A DNA stretch of 64,000 nucleotides from Symbiodinium natans (lineage: Eukaryota; Sar; Dinophyceae; Suessiales; Symbiodiniaceae): contig CAJNDS010002080.1 of assembly GCA_905221605.1 (NCBI GenBank), positions 1,066,596 through 1,130,595 of the forward strand, in the 5' to 3' direction. Under the pieces are notes generated by a model. That model worked only from the letters and a program-made list of their open reading frames with translations, ran no database searches and was not told where the DNA came from. How positions within the stretch are numbered: the stretch's first letter is position 1; each line of letters begins with the position of its first letter. Positions 32,481 to 44,279 of the stretch are shown piece after piece. The translations under genes were made by a program, and so were the position numbers.

Positions 32481-33121
32481 GGCACAGTGGGAAATCCAGC
32501 CTTGGTCGGGAGAACAGCCGGCTTCTCCGCAAAGAAGCCAGCTCTCGGTTGGCCAAGCTTTCGCTCCAGGTGCTTTGCGCGCTGCCGCCACACTTGCTTA
32601 GGTGTTGCAGACGGCATCCCATCATCATCCATGGTATGGATGTGCGACAGGGACTTGTAAAGGCAAACAATACTATGCATACTTCTCGCTGACATTGGCG
32701 ACAACGTGGCACCTGGATCGGACACAGACTTCGGAATGCTGAAGAAGCTGTCCGGATTCGTACTGATCGTAGAAGGCGAGTCGGTCGTCAAAACATGTGC
32801 TGTTGGGCACTTTCGTATCGGATCTGGTCGCTTGGACGAGTCCTCCAGTGCAACAAGACAGGAGCCCAACCTAAAGGATCACATGGCCACACACAGCGGA
32901 CGAGGCCAACAGCTCATAAGAGCCAGGGCTTAGCAGGGCTTAGCATGCAAAGGGCAGACCTCAACTGTGGTCACGGGATCGGCCGCTATCCAGAAGCGGA
33001 TGGAAGCCATGTGCTCGAAGTTGGGACTGTCCAAGGCCACAGAAAAGACCTCAGAAGAGAGAACTGAGAACTGACTGATCGAGGTTCCTACGACGTTCCC
33101 CACATCTTCTGGGCTGCGCAT
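32474..33121 (-). CDS. Hypothetical minus-strand exons ending in a TTTAGGG array
   Basis: Two stretches look coding: 33121-32930 (EDVGNVVGTSISQFSVLSSE, then VALDSPNFEHMASIRFWIAA) and 32869-32474 (MHSIVCLYKSLSHIHTMDDD, then PKQVWRQRAKHLERKL). The second frame ends VPV followed by the TAG of the first telomere-type unit. The two are in different frames and would need an intron of about 60-100 bp between them. No family is recognised. Confidence 0.38.
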
Positions 33122-33239
33122 CTTCGGCTGCCACTTTGCTGACGAGACACTGGCACAGCATCAAACGCTGCTGCTGTGGCTCGTCTCTCCTCCGAGGCGT
33201 CACCAGGGATGTCATTATGTGCCAAGTTGAAACAAGCAC

Positions 33240-34930
33240 TCAGATGCTTGAGGGGGTTTGTTCGCTTTGCTCCTTCTCCTGGCTTCTGTCAAGCCATCCC
33301 TTCGTGACCGCTGTCTCCAGGCCACGCAGGCCTCCGCAAAAACAGGGGCACGCAAACAAGGTAACCCTAAAAAATGCCAGGATCACACGGAATGCTTAAA
33401 GAAGACGTGCCAAGTTACAATCTTCCAGGCTCAGAGAGTCTGCTGTGAAGTGAGGCTTTGCCTCAAATCAGGGTGTGAACTGCTTACTCTGCAAGCGTAC
33501 CCGACGCCGTACGCTTACGCGCGTGGAAACTCTGCTGTCAGCAAAGCGTGCGGCTGTAAAGGGCGTCGGAAACCGCAGCTCCACTGGTGAGATTCGTCCG
33601 CCCTCTTGGTTCAGCAGGCAGGCCACCTGCGCAGACACCACATCAGTGGCTAGCGGCTAGTGGCTAGCGGCCAGTGGCTGGAGACCCCTCTTGGCCATTC
33701 TCAGTCTACTGGATGACGTCACAGCCTCCTCTGCCGACCACTTTTGCTCAAGGATCAAGAACGCCCCAAGAAGCAGAAGGGAGTTGGGCACCTCGAAAAG
33801 ATCTCAAGCAAAGTAAAAGAAGCTGATTGAGTCCAGCTTCATACTGTCTTGTCTGCGCATTCGGAAGATGATTCTCATATATCTCATAACACCTTGCGTC
33901 AGGACACTGCGCCAGGTCTTCGGGAACAAGTCAAGCAAACGAAATCTTTCGGATCGACCTGCAAAACTAGCATCACCCCTGGCGGGAAAGCTGAGAAGGC
34001 AAGACTGGAAAATACCAGCACAACGGCCCAACCTCTTGCATGGTCGTCCGCAAATATGTACAAAAATCCAAAATCGTATCCTGAGCTGAACCCCTGTCGT
34101 GAAGACTCAGCCGGGGCCCACTGCGCCAGGCATGTCCTGAAAAGACGTCGCTACTTCGGCCCGAGGCTCGATTCCCAGAGGACCATACAGATGCACAGCT
34201 CCGAGCAAGGAGTCAGCGAAGAAAGGCAGCGAGAGTCTCAGGTGAGCCTTTTCCACTCCATCGCCACGCTCGCTAAAGCGATGAAAAATCCGCTACTCTT
34301 GCAGCAAGCGGGGTGGCATAGGGCTGTTGCCAAGAAACAGCGGCATCCAGCTCTTCGAGGCAGAGCACGGTGCCACAGCTTCGGCCCTAGCGCACCACTC
34401 ACATCAAGCAACACAAGAAGGGAACCTAGTTCCCTCGGTTCTCACCTGGGCTTCAATCACCTTCTGCGCGGAAGATGAGCTCCCACTTCCGCCTCAAGAA
34501 AACATTTTGAAGGATCTTTTCGCTTGAGGGCCGAGGGAACTTTACGGCTGAGGCTGTTTGGCACACCGAGGATGCTTTGCGCAGGTGCTTTGCAGAGGGT
34601 TGTTCGGAAACTAAGCAGGCTACCACTGCTGCCGACTGCCACATTCGGGGCCCCGGCCGGCAAGCCAAAAGAGACGCTCTGAGGGTATGTTGCGCCAGAC
34701 ATTGGAAGAATTGGAAGATGCCATTTCACTGGGCACTGGACAGCTCGATCCACACTGCGGAACAACTAGGTGCCTGTCGCCTGCTGAAGAGCTGCAACTA
34801 CGGAGGTTTACGCTGCAGCAGCGTGTCATGTGACGCACTGCATGGAGTAGCACTTGCATCCGGGGTCTTCACGCATTTTCCTTTTCCTCTGCAGGCTGCT
34901 GAGGACATTGCCCTGTCACAAGAGCTGCCT
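33240..34930. other. No recognised gene
   Basis: The longest frame is 209 codons on the plus strand (33849-34478), without any familiar motif. A short plus-strand stretch near 34695-34830 (TLEELEDAISLGTGQLDPHC) has helical composition. I see no repeat array apart from a short gtggctagcggcta duplication near 33647-33675. Confidence 0.3.
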
Positions 34931-34938
34931 GAAAGTCC

Positions 34939-35211
34939 TCAATGCCATCGATCAGTCCTGTGAGGATGCGTAGTTGTCAAGCATTCTTCTCCGAAGACAA
35001 AGCTTTCGGAAGCTCTCCTTGAAGGGACGTACATTCTGACCTCTGCCCCGTCAAAGCCTCCAGATAGCTGGCAGCCTGCGCTGACAAACATGATGTCAAC
35101 GATATCGATTGAAAAGACACATCCGATGGCGATGCAAGCTTCCTGCATGGCATCTTCTTCTTCTCGCATGTTCTTCAGATCCCTGGCCACCAGCTCTCCT
35201 TGGGCAGCCAA
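34939..35211 (-). CDS. Hypothetical exon, unrecognised
   Basis: The frame reads GELVARDLKNMREEEDAMQE followed by a hydrophobic/aspartate stretch (IGCVFSIDIVDIMFVSAGCQ) and GGFDGAEVRMYVPSR. The composition is protein-like and codon use is even, but no family matches and splice sites are not resolved. Confidence 0.33.
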   Translation of the reverse strand: MAAQGELVARDLKNMREEEDAMQEACIAIGCVFSIDIVDIMFVSAGCQLSGGFDGAEVRMYVPSRRASESFVFGEECLTTTHPHRTDRWH

Positions 35212-35214
35212 ACC

Positions 35215-36535
35215 GGATCCCCCCCTTATTCCGCATCAAGAACTGGTGACATGCTGCTGCATGCGCATGAATCTGTCGAGAGACTCAAGAGGTCACCCAC
35301 ATCTCCAAGGATGCGCGAGTGATACCGGCAAGAAGGCAACTGCGGAAATCGTTGCAGACAGAAAGCACGCACCAGGGGCAGCAGCGAGGGCTCTGCGCCT
35401 GGTGAAGCTCCTGGCACGCATTCCTAAAATCCTCAGAAGACTCTCACAAATGAAGTGACGTGCATCGCTCCTGCTTCTGCATGGACATCTTCACCACCAG
35501 TCATTGAACCGCTGTGTTTCACGTACCTTCAGCGATGTGTGTTGCAGGCTGAAGCATGGACTGTTCTGCAGCTGTGTCGCCGAATTGCTGCAGCCAGCAC
35601 ACAGGAAAGGCAACTCTTCCGCAGACATCGGCAATATACCAAGCCTGGGGGAAGCCTACCATGCATGCCTCTCCAACTCCACGGCGATGCCCCACCTTCC
35701 TGGATGCTTCACGCCTCTAGCGCCACGAAGAAGTCCGAGACCCTCATTCAAGCTTCCGTTATCGAAGCGTCGCCCTGCCTTCACATGTTTCCACAAAATA
35801 GCTCGCCCTCCCTGGTGTCCGTGGTATCAGAGATGCTCTGAAAGGTAACGCGGAAAGCGCCGGAGAGTAACAGGAGAAGCATGACAAAGAAAAGCCGGAC
35901 CGACAACGGAAAGCACATCCTGGAACCACGTGGGCTGTGACAGGGCATGGGGAGGGGGCGAGGGAGCCCGGGAGAGGAGGGCATTACCTGCACATACGTG
36001 CAATGACAACACTTCTGTACAACAGATAGTGATGTATCGATCAGCTGTCATCTGTCATGTGGACCATTGGGACGACTTATTGGAAGCCGCCCCCCCCCTT
36101 GCGGAGCGGGTTTGGCGAGGGGTCCTGCTGCACGAGCCGAGATCCGACCGCCGGGTTCCAGGCCGTGGGCTCCTTCCTCCCACAGAGACCACGCCCAGAA
36201 GCACGAAAACGCAATGGGAATTTGTGGGACCCCCCTGCCCCTGGGGCCTGGGACCCCCTCGTGAGTCACGACTGTGCCTCTTCTGCATGGGGCGCTCTTG
36301 AGACCCCCCCTGGAACCCCTCCTAAGACCGTTTCGCCTGCTACACGCATTGGGCCAGCGCGCGCAAGCATTTACCATTACAACCAGATTGGAGGGGCAGA
36401 ATAAGCAGATGATACTTTCATGACCCCGAAGAAGCACACAAAGAAGATAGTGAAAGCTAAGGTGAACTCAGTATTGAAAGAAGAGCAGTTTTTGAAACGT
36501 ATCCGAAAAGGAAGAAGAGACCAAAGTTCGAAACG
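35215..36535. other. Intergenic, nothing supported
   Basis: No domain or RNA gene seen. The 36060-36310 part is very GC-rich with runs of C and G. It may contain 3' exons of the glycosyltransferase on its right edge. Confidence 0.3.
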
Positions 36536-36539
36536 TTGT

Positions 36540-37448
36540 CGAGGGCTGCAATCAGTGGAGGCCTCAAACCATCGTCGGCGAAAGCAAAGCGTGTTCTCCA
36601 GAGGCAAAAACTGCATGTCTCGACCTCAAAACACGTCTCGAAGTACAATGGTCACATGTAGTACCCAAATCTATTGTGCTGGTAATACTTCTGCCTGGGG
36701 GCATCCTCTCAGCGTGCCTTCCTCCAGCCAATAGAAGAAACGCCTCTCGATCGTGGCCTTGGGCATAGGTGCTCGGGACTGCAACACACGATGCACGCAG
36801 CTGTGGCAGCTGTGCACGCAGCTACAGCCAAAGCATCCTCAGGCATCCTCAACTTACGTTCAAGAAAGCAGCTCAAAAAGCAGAGTCACACAGTTGCAGC
36901 GCGGGTTGCGGCTCAAAAACTCTGCTTGCAGCCGCACACGGTCCAGTGTGTAAATGTCGTCGTCATCCCAAGTGCAGATGAAGTCTGCGCTGGTCGATGA
37001 AGCTGCCAGGTTCCTCTTCTCGCCAATGCTGAGACGCTGGGATAAGAAGCCTTGCAGGCCGCTTTAAGATGCTTTAAGGCTTAGGCCTGAAAGGAGAGGA
37101 AAGGAGCGGAAAGGAAACGGCGTTGATGAAGCTGCAGCTGCAGGCGCGGTACTGGATGTCATGTCGCGAACTTTCTGCAAAACGCCTGATGTCTGTCTCA
37201 CTGCTCGTACTGCTGTCATCGAGGATTAACACCTGCACAGCTTGCTGCGGCTCATTCGCGGGCAAAGCTGTTCTATGCAGCTGTTTACTCCAACGATACC
37301 CATTAGCTCAACAGTCACGAGGCTGTCTCACATAAACTTCTCTCCGCAACATGGCCTCGAGCTCTCCGGGATAGTCTTGAGCTTCGATCTGGCAAAGTGC
37401 TTCTAGCAGAAGGGCAGGGCGGTTGTAAGTTATCACCTGCACACTGAC
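36540..37448 (-). CDS. Family-2-like glycosyltransferase (GT-A fold), partial model
   Basis: Exons read at 37448-37356, 37232-37146 and 37036 to about 36890, with later pieces to about 36540. The first gives KVSVQVITYNRPALLLEALC and QDYPGELE. Joined by a GC-AG intron (37355-37233) it continues VLILDDSSTSSETDIRRF, the family-2 nucleotide-binding strand with its Asp pair. A second GC-AG intron (37145-37037) leads to RLSIGEKRNLAASSTSADFI, then CTWDDDDIYTLDRVRLQ, the metal-binding acidic motif. Later coding-like pieces are MPKATIERRFFYWLEEGTLR near 36740 and NTLCFRRRWFEA near 36600. The family transfers a sugar from a nucleotide donor; the acceptor cannot be told. Exons upstream of 37448 were not found, so the N-terminus is missing from this model. 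Confidence 0.75.
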
Positions 37449-37459
37449 CTTGAGCGCGG

Positions 37460-38725
37460 CATGAATCGTGAATCAGCCACAGGTGGAGTCTTCTTGTACC
37501 AAAGTCATTCCAGAACAAGTCGTGCTACAAAGGCAAGCATCAGTGGGCAAAGACTGAAGATCGCGTCCTTGCGCAGAAGGCGCGGAAGCAGTGGCAAAAC
37601 ATCGCGACCGGAACCAAGAAAGCCCCACACCTAAGTTGGTGGAAGTCCGGCGGCTGATTCACTATCACCAAGAATCTTCCTCGTAAAAAGAATCTCACTC
37701 CAATGGGACTACCACGGCGCATCACCCCTGTAATTATACCCCTGCCAGGACACCGAGTATCGGCACGAGACAGAGTCCTTGCCTCAACCGCCGGTATTTG
37801 CCCACGTCGGCGCGTTCAACCCGAGGACCCGCAAAGGGCATCCAAGCAGGGGAACCACCGTGTCTAAATGACGGCCAACTGTGGCCACTACATGCCAATA
37901 CTTGAGCCTCTGTCAGAACCATTGCGAGTCCACAAATCTGCGGCAGACCATGAGCCATGCAGATTGTACTTGGATGCGCTTAGTTTGCCGTACATGCATA
38001 TGGAAGATCTTCCGAGGTGATCCTCACAGTGAAGACTTGGGACGCTGCATGTTGCAGCTCATGTTTGTGCCGGCCTTCTCAATCAAGGAGCTGCCGTCGA
38101 GCATTGAAGCTCAAAGGCCTTGCAACATGCCTCAGCTGCACAACTTATGCAAACAAAAGGAAGACACATCAAGTGTCTGTCGCTTCTCAGAGCTCCACGG
38201 GCCAGGTCGTGTGTGCAAAACTACTCCACGACCTGCGAAGGAGTGCTGGGACGGTTGGTGTAAAGACCTCTTCCTCCAGCCTACACTACTAGAACCTACA
38301 AATCCTGCGTGTTTCTTACACAATGGACGTACATCAACCCATCTGCACGCATTGCTCCCGTGAAAACATGCCATGCAGCCTGAGCAAGCATCGAGCTGAA
38401 AGTACCTGCCAAACAGGCTGGCTTCCATGACGTCTGGAAGTGCAACAGTGCTAACAGGATGTAACAGGAATCGCTCAGCTCATTTGGCGAGTTTTCCCCG
38501 CTTGTTCTCTGGCAACTGATTTGCCAATTGTCGGTGATGAGCTGCAGCCGCCTGATTGCACTGACCCAACAACCCCATTTGCAGAGTTTGAAATCAGCAA
38601 AGGACGCAAGCCTCTACTCTACTCTACAGCCTTGTCACCCAGCTTCTGCAGCGATTCTGCCATCCCCAAATAGGTTTTGCGACTTGGATGCCTGACCAAC
38701 CATCTCACAGCATGAGTGCGGCAAG
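37460..38725. other. Unassigned; possible upstream exons of the glycosyltransferase
   Basis: Minus-strand stretches such as DVLPLLPRLLRKDAIFSLCP (about 37600-37540) and KYWHVVATVGRHLDTVVPLL (about 37910-37850) look protein-like but have no family match. I see no repeats of note. Confidence 0.3.
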
Positions 38726-38731
38726 TACGAG

Positions 38732-38785
38732 CTCTTGATGCTCTTGATGCTCTTGATGCTCTTGATGCTCTTGATGCTCCATCGT
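38732..38785 (+). repeat. 9-bp tandem repeat (gctcttgat), about 6 copies
   Basis: Perfect copies of gctcttgat give an artificial Leu-Asp-Ala/Ser-Ile-Lys reading in all frames. Confidence 0.92.
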
Positions 38786-39379
38786 GCTTCTGGGGCGCAA
38801 GAGCACGGCGGCCTTATACGCGTCCAGGGCCACGGATGGGTCGCCACCCTTGGGAGGTTGCGCAAGGTGTGATCATGAAAGCGCAGCAAAGCGCCAAACA
38901 AATAAGGAGCGGCTCTGCAATCACGGATGCGGCGCCTTCAACTGCTCGTCTGCCATCACTGTGAGCGCAGCCGTGGGGTCGTGGGGCGACAGCAGCCGAG
39001 AGGCTTCAGACATGCGCCCCTCGCTCACCAAACGGGCACCTGCTGAGCAGCCCAAGAACAGCTTGGCTGCTCAGATTGTTCCGATCCAACTCAGCGCCAC
39101 GCTAACCACAGCAAGGGCTTCCCTCCGCTTTCGCGCGCCAGGATCCAGTGACTGTGCCATCGAAGCAGGTGCAAGTTCAAGGCCTCGACATTGACCACGC
39201 GGCCGCACATGAAAACACAAGTCTGCGCGTGTGTCAAAAGAGCAACTACCAACCAGCAGCTCACCTCGCTGCATTTGCCGTATGGCCATAGACTCCGAAT
39301 GTGGCAGTGGCCAGGGGCTTCGTGTGGAGGCAGCATCTGTCGCAGGGATTCTAGCTGAGGCTCTGAGTCTGGCTGTGCT

Positions 39380-41858
39380 TCAGCACCAAGAAACCCTAAA
39401 AGCATCCCAGATCCCTGACTCCCGACGACTGAAAACCGTGCCTTGCAGAGCTCCCACCTTCGCTAGACATGCCTGAAGGCGCTGCCAGACCTTCGCCATC
39501 GTGGCTATTGCGCCCAAGCGCGGGCAGCTTGAAGAATTGGGCTCCAGCACAACGAGGTCGATCTCCTTCTCGCAATGGTCCTCTGTCTTCGTCGACTCTT
39601 TCACACACTTCCATACCCGCCACCATCTACCCAGACCGCGAGGCTGTTCAGGAGGCGGGCTCTTGGAGGCACAGCGACGCCGGCTAGAGTCTTCCTCAAG
39701 TCTGTCGAGGCCAGAAGTAGAAAGATTAGAAAGCCTGGAGAGCCTGCGGAGGACGGAGCCCAGGCGCAAGTGGGTGGCACTCTTCTGCTCGAAGGCGACA
39801 GACTTGAGAGCCTCCTCGTACATGTGCGCAGCTTCTTCAAGAGGCTCACGTTTGCCACGGGCTCCGGATTCCAGAAACGCACCAAAAACAACAAGGCCCA
39901 TGGCCCTCAGTGGGTCTGAGCCTGGTAGAGAGCAAAGGCGGCGAAAGTGCCAGTCAGCAGCATTCCGATCTACATCTTGGAGTTGAACTGCCAGGTTAAG
40001 CCGAACTTTTGGTGCATCTGATACATCATCTAGCTGCTGTCTGTCAGCCAACATCAATGCCCTCTGGTAGCTGGCAATGGCAGCTGACTTGTCGCCCGCG
40101 CTCGATCTGAGCTGGCCTAATGTGGCATGGGCATGCCAGTACTCCGGATTGAGATGGATGGCCTGCTCAGTATGCCACAAAGCCTCCTCAAGGTTCCCAC
40201 CGCTGTTTTGAAGCCTGGTAGCCAAGAGATCATGCAGCTTCTCGTTGCGTGGATTTGCATCAATGCCAGCACGGTAAAGCGACTCTGCTGACCGCCACAC
40301 CAGACTTTGATTCAAGCAGTTAAGTGTCCAATTTCCACACCATGCAAAGAAAAGAAGAGTGTTGACATACCTGCCGAGGCTGCTCTTCACTGGCCAAGCT
40401 GCTGGGAGACATACGCAAAATAATCGGCCCATGATGGCACATGCTGCTATGGATGGTATGTACAGCACCCGCTCGGCGACAGTAAATCCCACAGTGAAGA
40501 GAATGTTCGAAAACGGCAAAATCGAAACAGCCAGCAGAACACTGGACAACATGAGCCCTCGGTGGTAGGACCGAGATGGGGCATCCAAACTCTCTCGGGT
40601 ACCTTAGCTGCATGCACTCAAGACCGTGCATCAGACCGCTGTCACTAGGACCATCATCACTTCAACAGCCCTTTCGGACCTGTGCAACTAATTGTTCAAT
40701 GTTCGGATGTGCCATCGAGCAACTGGCAAGCCGCAATAGGGCTATGGGAAGGCCGTAGATGACGCCAAACGGTACGAAACTTCGAAGATCTGAAAAACTG
40801 TCCAGGAGGGGAATAGACCCATAGCTCCAGTCACAGCAAAGTGGATAAGGCCACAGCAGCAGCATCAAATGCCTGACTTGTTCCACTGGCTTCGTGTGTC
40901 GGCCATGACCATGCAAAGGAAGCTAGCAGCAATAAGCCTAGCCCAGTGCCCAGCCTGTAGAGGTAGAAGTGCAAGCTGAGGATCTGCGTCATCCTGCTCT
41001 CCGCGAAAGCAGCAGGGTTCGACTCAGGATGCAGAAAGGGACGGGACTGAAAGCCACCGTGCAACGAAACCCGTGCCACCAGTAGCACAGCCAAGAGCAC
41101 CAAGGGCAGCACCGCCTTCAGGAGGTTCCATCTCTTGGATCGCTTACCCAGGCATGCCAGAGTCTGAATGACGGCACACATCGGCAAAGCCACGACCGCA
41201 GCCGTCTCCTTGCAAAGGAGAGCCAATGAACCTGACAGCATCGAAAGCGGCCATAGCTTGTTGGACGATGACCACAACAGAATGCTCAAAACGGAGCAAA
41301 AGGCGGCAAGAAGTTCAGCACGTCCGACGAGACTTGCCACGGCTTCCACGTGGACAGGATGACATGCAAAAAGCAGGCTTGCAGCCAAGCACTCCCTGTC
41401 GGTGAAGCCCAACTTTCGGTAAAATGGAACCAACATTGCTGTGACGATGCCGTGCAAAAGCACATTGGCACGATGCATCATGTTGGCACACTGCTGGTCC
41501 GCAGTGTCTCGCATTTGAGACATCTGGATGCGGAACGTGAAGGTGGTCAATGGTCGAAAGCTCTTGTGGCTTTTCTCCGACTGAAGCGGAAATCCCCAAA
41601 AGTCATCCTTGAGCAAGTTCGACAGTGGAGTTGAAGAGTACACGTTTGGATTCTGGACGATCGCATATGCATCATCGAAGACGAAGTCGCCTGTCAGAGC
41701 ATTCCTCAGCATCAGACTGCAACAAGCGCTGGGGTTTTCACGTGCTTGCTCAAGCTGTCAGAAGCGCTGTTGCAGCCGGGGTTCCAAAACACGGCACAAG
41801 CGAAGATTCCAGCAGCTGCAGAGTACAACAGGCATAACCTCCACGAAAAAGGTACCAT
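39380..41858 (-). CDS. TMTC: TMTC-type transmembrane and TPR protein (O-mannosyltransferase family)
   Basis: Exons 41858-41785, 41704-40955, 40872-40680 and 40591-39380 total 2,229 nt, about 742 residues, with consistent phases. An N-terminal hydrophobic segment (LCLLYSAAAGIFACAVFW) leads into NALTGDFVFDDAYAIVQNPN, the family signature, whose acidic pair lies in the first luminal loop. SHKSFRPLTTFTFR and several membrane helices follow. The DUF1736 region has NPAAFAESRMTQIL, CCDWSYGSIPLLDSFSD and SNILFTVGFTVAERVLYIPS. Two TPR-like units end the recognisable part (LHDLLATRLQNSGGNLEEAL; EYWHAHATLGQLRSSAGDKS). Animal TMTC proteins sit in the ER and O-mannosylate cadherin-type domains; the substrate here is unknown. 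Introns are GA-AG (80 bp), GC-AG (82 bp) and GT-AG (88 bp). The start is the ATG before the signal-anchor helix. The Arg/Ser-rich last 100 residues are less certain. Confidence 0.92.
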
Positions 41859-41859
41859 G

Positions 41860-43890
41860 ATCGCACATAGAATCCACGCCCACGGCTGCCACAGTTGAAT
41901 ATTCGGCTACCCTCCATGCATCACTACATGTGCTATTCGAAGTGACTATTCTGTTGTCGTGCTATGCATGGACAGCATTGCTCGCTCAGCAAATCCAGGC
42001 TGCCAAGGGAATCGCTGCAGACATCTGCTCACGTCTGCTGAACACACATTCTCCATCTGCCTAGGGCCTAGACTCCTAGACTGTCGCACGTCAAAGCCAC
42101 GCAAAGCTGCGCACCCGTTGTTGCTTCTTCCCTGGTTGCCGACCTGGCTTCGTGCTAGCCAAACATCCTGAAGATTCTGGGGAGGCTCCTCTGAGTACGT
42201 CACAGCCTTGCAGTCGACCACACGGCGTTTGCGAGGACTGTGGGCTCCAAGGGCTCCATCTGCTGCAACCTCGGGTATAGCACGGGTCAGAAGCCACAGA
42301 AGACAACGGGATGACTGGGCGCAAAGGCCCGAACCCCAAGCCCAACTTCCCAAACCCGCTGACCCCTCCCCCCACCTTCCCCGGCAGAAAATCTGACGAC
42401 CAGGAAACAATTGCTTCAATGGATGAGGCATCAAGAAACAACAGATCCCAAGATCCAGCAATCAAAACAACAAATAAACATAACAAGCGAACGTAATTCA
42501 CGAGCGAACGAAACAAGACCCCAACACCAGGCTTTCAGTAACCGCACGATAGGATTATTCAAACCCAAATACTCATTGAAGGCCCCATTTATCTATGGAC
42601 ATGTGGATGAAAGACGCATGATTTCCATACTACATTTGTTATTTTCACATTATATTTTCTTTCTTCGTCTCTTGTTTATTATTTTACCCCGAGTTTACTT
42701 TATTATTACGCGGGACTAACACTAGTAACTGAAATCGAAGGATGGAACAAACAGTTGCCGAGCGGAAGGAGGGGCGCGGGTGTGTTGAGGGTGCGATGAG
42801 GATGCTGGATGCCTTTGGCATTTTGTGTGCTTTGAGACTCAGGACCCCATTCGAAGCTTCTGATCCGACAGCAGAACTTGCTTCACCTGACTCCTCTGAG
42901 CCAGGTCTTAGGGCTTGATCCGGTGCTGTGATGGAGCATCCAATAGATTCTCAAAACCAGGGCAGCTTCGGCTCCCCAGGGTCTGGTCAGCAGCGCATTC
43001 GAAACTGAAAACGCGCGGAGTCGAAACTGGACAATGTGAGTCGGGAACCGGAAAACGAACGCAGATTCGGGAAACCAAAAGCGCAGATTCGAGAAACTAA
43101 AAATGGATTCTGAAACCGGAGAACGGGAGAACTGGAAACCACGGATTCGCGAACCTGGAAAGCACGGATTCGGAAAATTTCTGAAAGCACCATTGACTCT
43201 GACATAAACGTTGTCATTCCCCGCCCAGCCCAGCCCACCCCACCCGCCTTCCACCCCAGTTCGCTGAATGCTTTCTTGAATCGCGTGAAAGGACGCCCCT
43301 ATAGGACCCCTTCTTGACCAACACCCCGCCGCCCCTTGCTCTTCTTCTGGAAGCCCTAAACCTTCCTGATGACGTGCCTGGCGCTGCACCAAGCGACATA
43401 TGACCGGACTTACCCCCGCTATCCACAATTCATACAGGCCTTTAGCTGCTAAGTTGAATTACCAGGTGGGTCCCGTGCTGCTGCAGGACTCGGTGCACGA
43501 GATCGACCTCAGCCACGCGCCCCTTGCCCTCGCAGACTGACAATTCTCACGGATCATCTCATCCTGGGACTCTCAACCTCTAGCAGCTTGAGAGAACCGA
43601 GCCCCATTGAATCAGGGGAGAGCCAAGCCTGCAACTTCTACAGCAAACAATGCAGGCTCAGGCTAGAGCGACGGCAGGATCGCAACCTGTGTGGAGCCAT
43701 CATTATCCCAAGGTAGCATTTTGGCACGGCATCGCCTTCAGCGAGCGGACCTTCTGCATCGGCACCCTGACCCTGACGGCCAAGACAGCCAAGGCAACAA
43801 AGGAAACACATTTGCAGCGATGTGCAAATACTGTAAGCGGCGCCTCTGCCAGCCCCTACAGGGCTGCGACGAGCTCATGAACCTTCGGAT
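41860..43890. other. Intergenic with an AT-rich island and a short tandem region
   Basis: An AT-rich stretch of about 270 bp (42470-42740, with tattattttacc and tttattattacgc) contrasts with the GC-rich neighbours and has no convincing ORF. At 42990-43180 a loose tandem of a unit like agattcgggaaac recurs about ten times. No gene is recognised. Confidence 0.45.
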
Positions 43891-43894
43891 CTAA

Positions 43895-44130
43895 GAACAA
43901 CTCGGGGGAACTGCCGCTATCAGGCTGTGTGGCCTTGCCTCTCCCAACCCGAGCCGCTCAAGGAGGCTGCACAGCTCACCCTGCGTCCGCGTGCGGGCCG
44001 CCTCCCACACAGGCAACAAAAAAAACTCGGCTTGCGCACAAGTGGCTAGCCCTGTAGCACTGTCTCGAAGCCGCTGCAAAGACCGGCAAACCTCCCGCAG
44101 CTGCCGCAAAGCTGTGGCATCGGATGGACC
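43895..44130 (-). CDS. Hypothetical exon, helical, unrecognised
   Basis: The frame reads ALRQLREVCRSLQRLRDSAT, LATCAQAEFFLLPVWEAART and GELCSLLERLGLGEARPHS, a strongly helical and well-mixed composition ending in a TAG. It is probably the last exon of a minus-strand gene that starts upstream, but I could not find earlier exons. No family match. Confidence 0.42.
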
Positions 44131-44279
44131 TGCGCCGTCGCTTCAACGCAACATCAACAATTGCACACCTCAGCACATCTGTACCCTGAGAAAATAGGCT
44201 GACTCGCGGTGGCTTGGACAGCTCTTCCCTTCTCTCCTTGCTCCCTTTCCCGATGCTGCCCACTGGCAAACTTGAGCAT

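Noticed and set aside
43840-43894. Zinc-finger-like plus-strand peptide CKYCKRRLCQPLQGCDEL
   Set aside because: Short, on the opposite strand to all supported genes, and with no accompanying exon.
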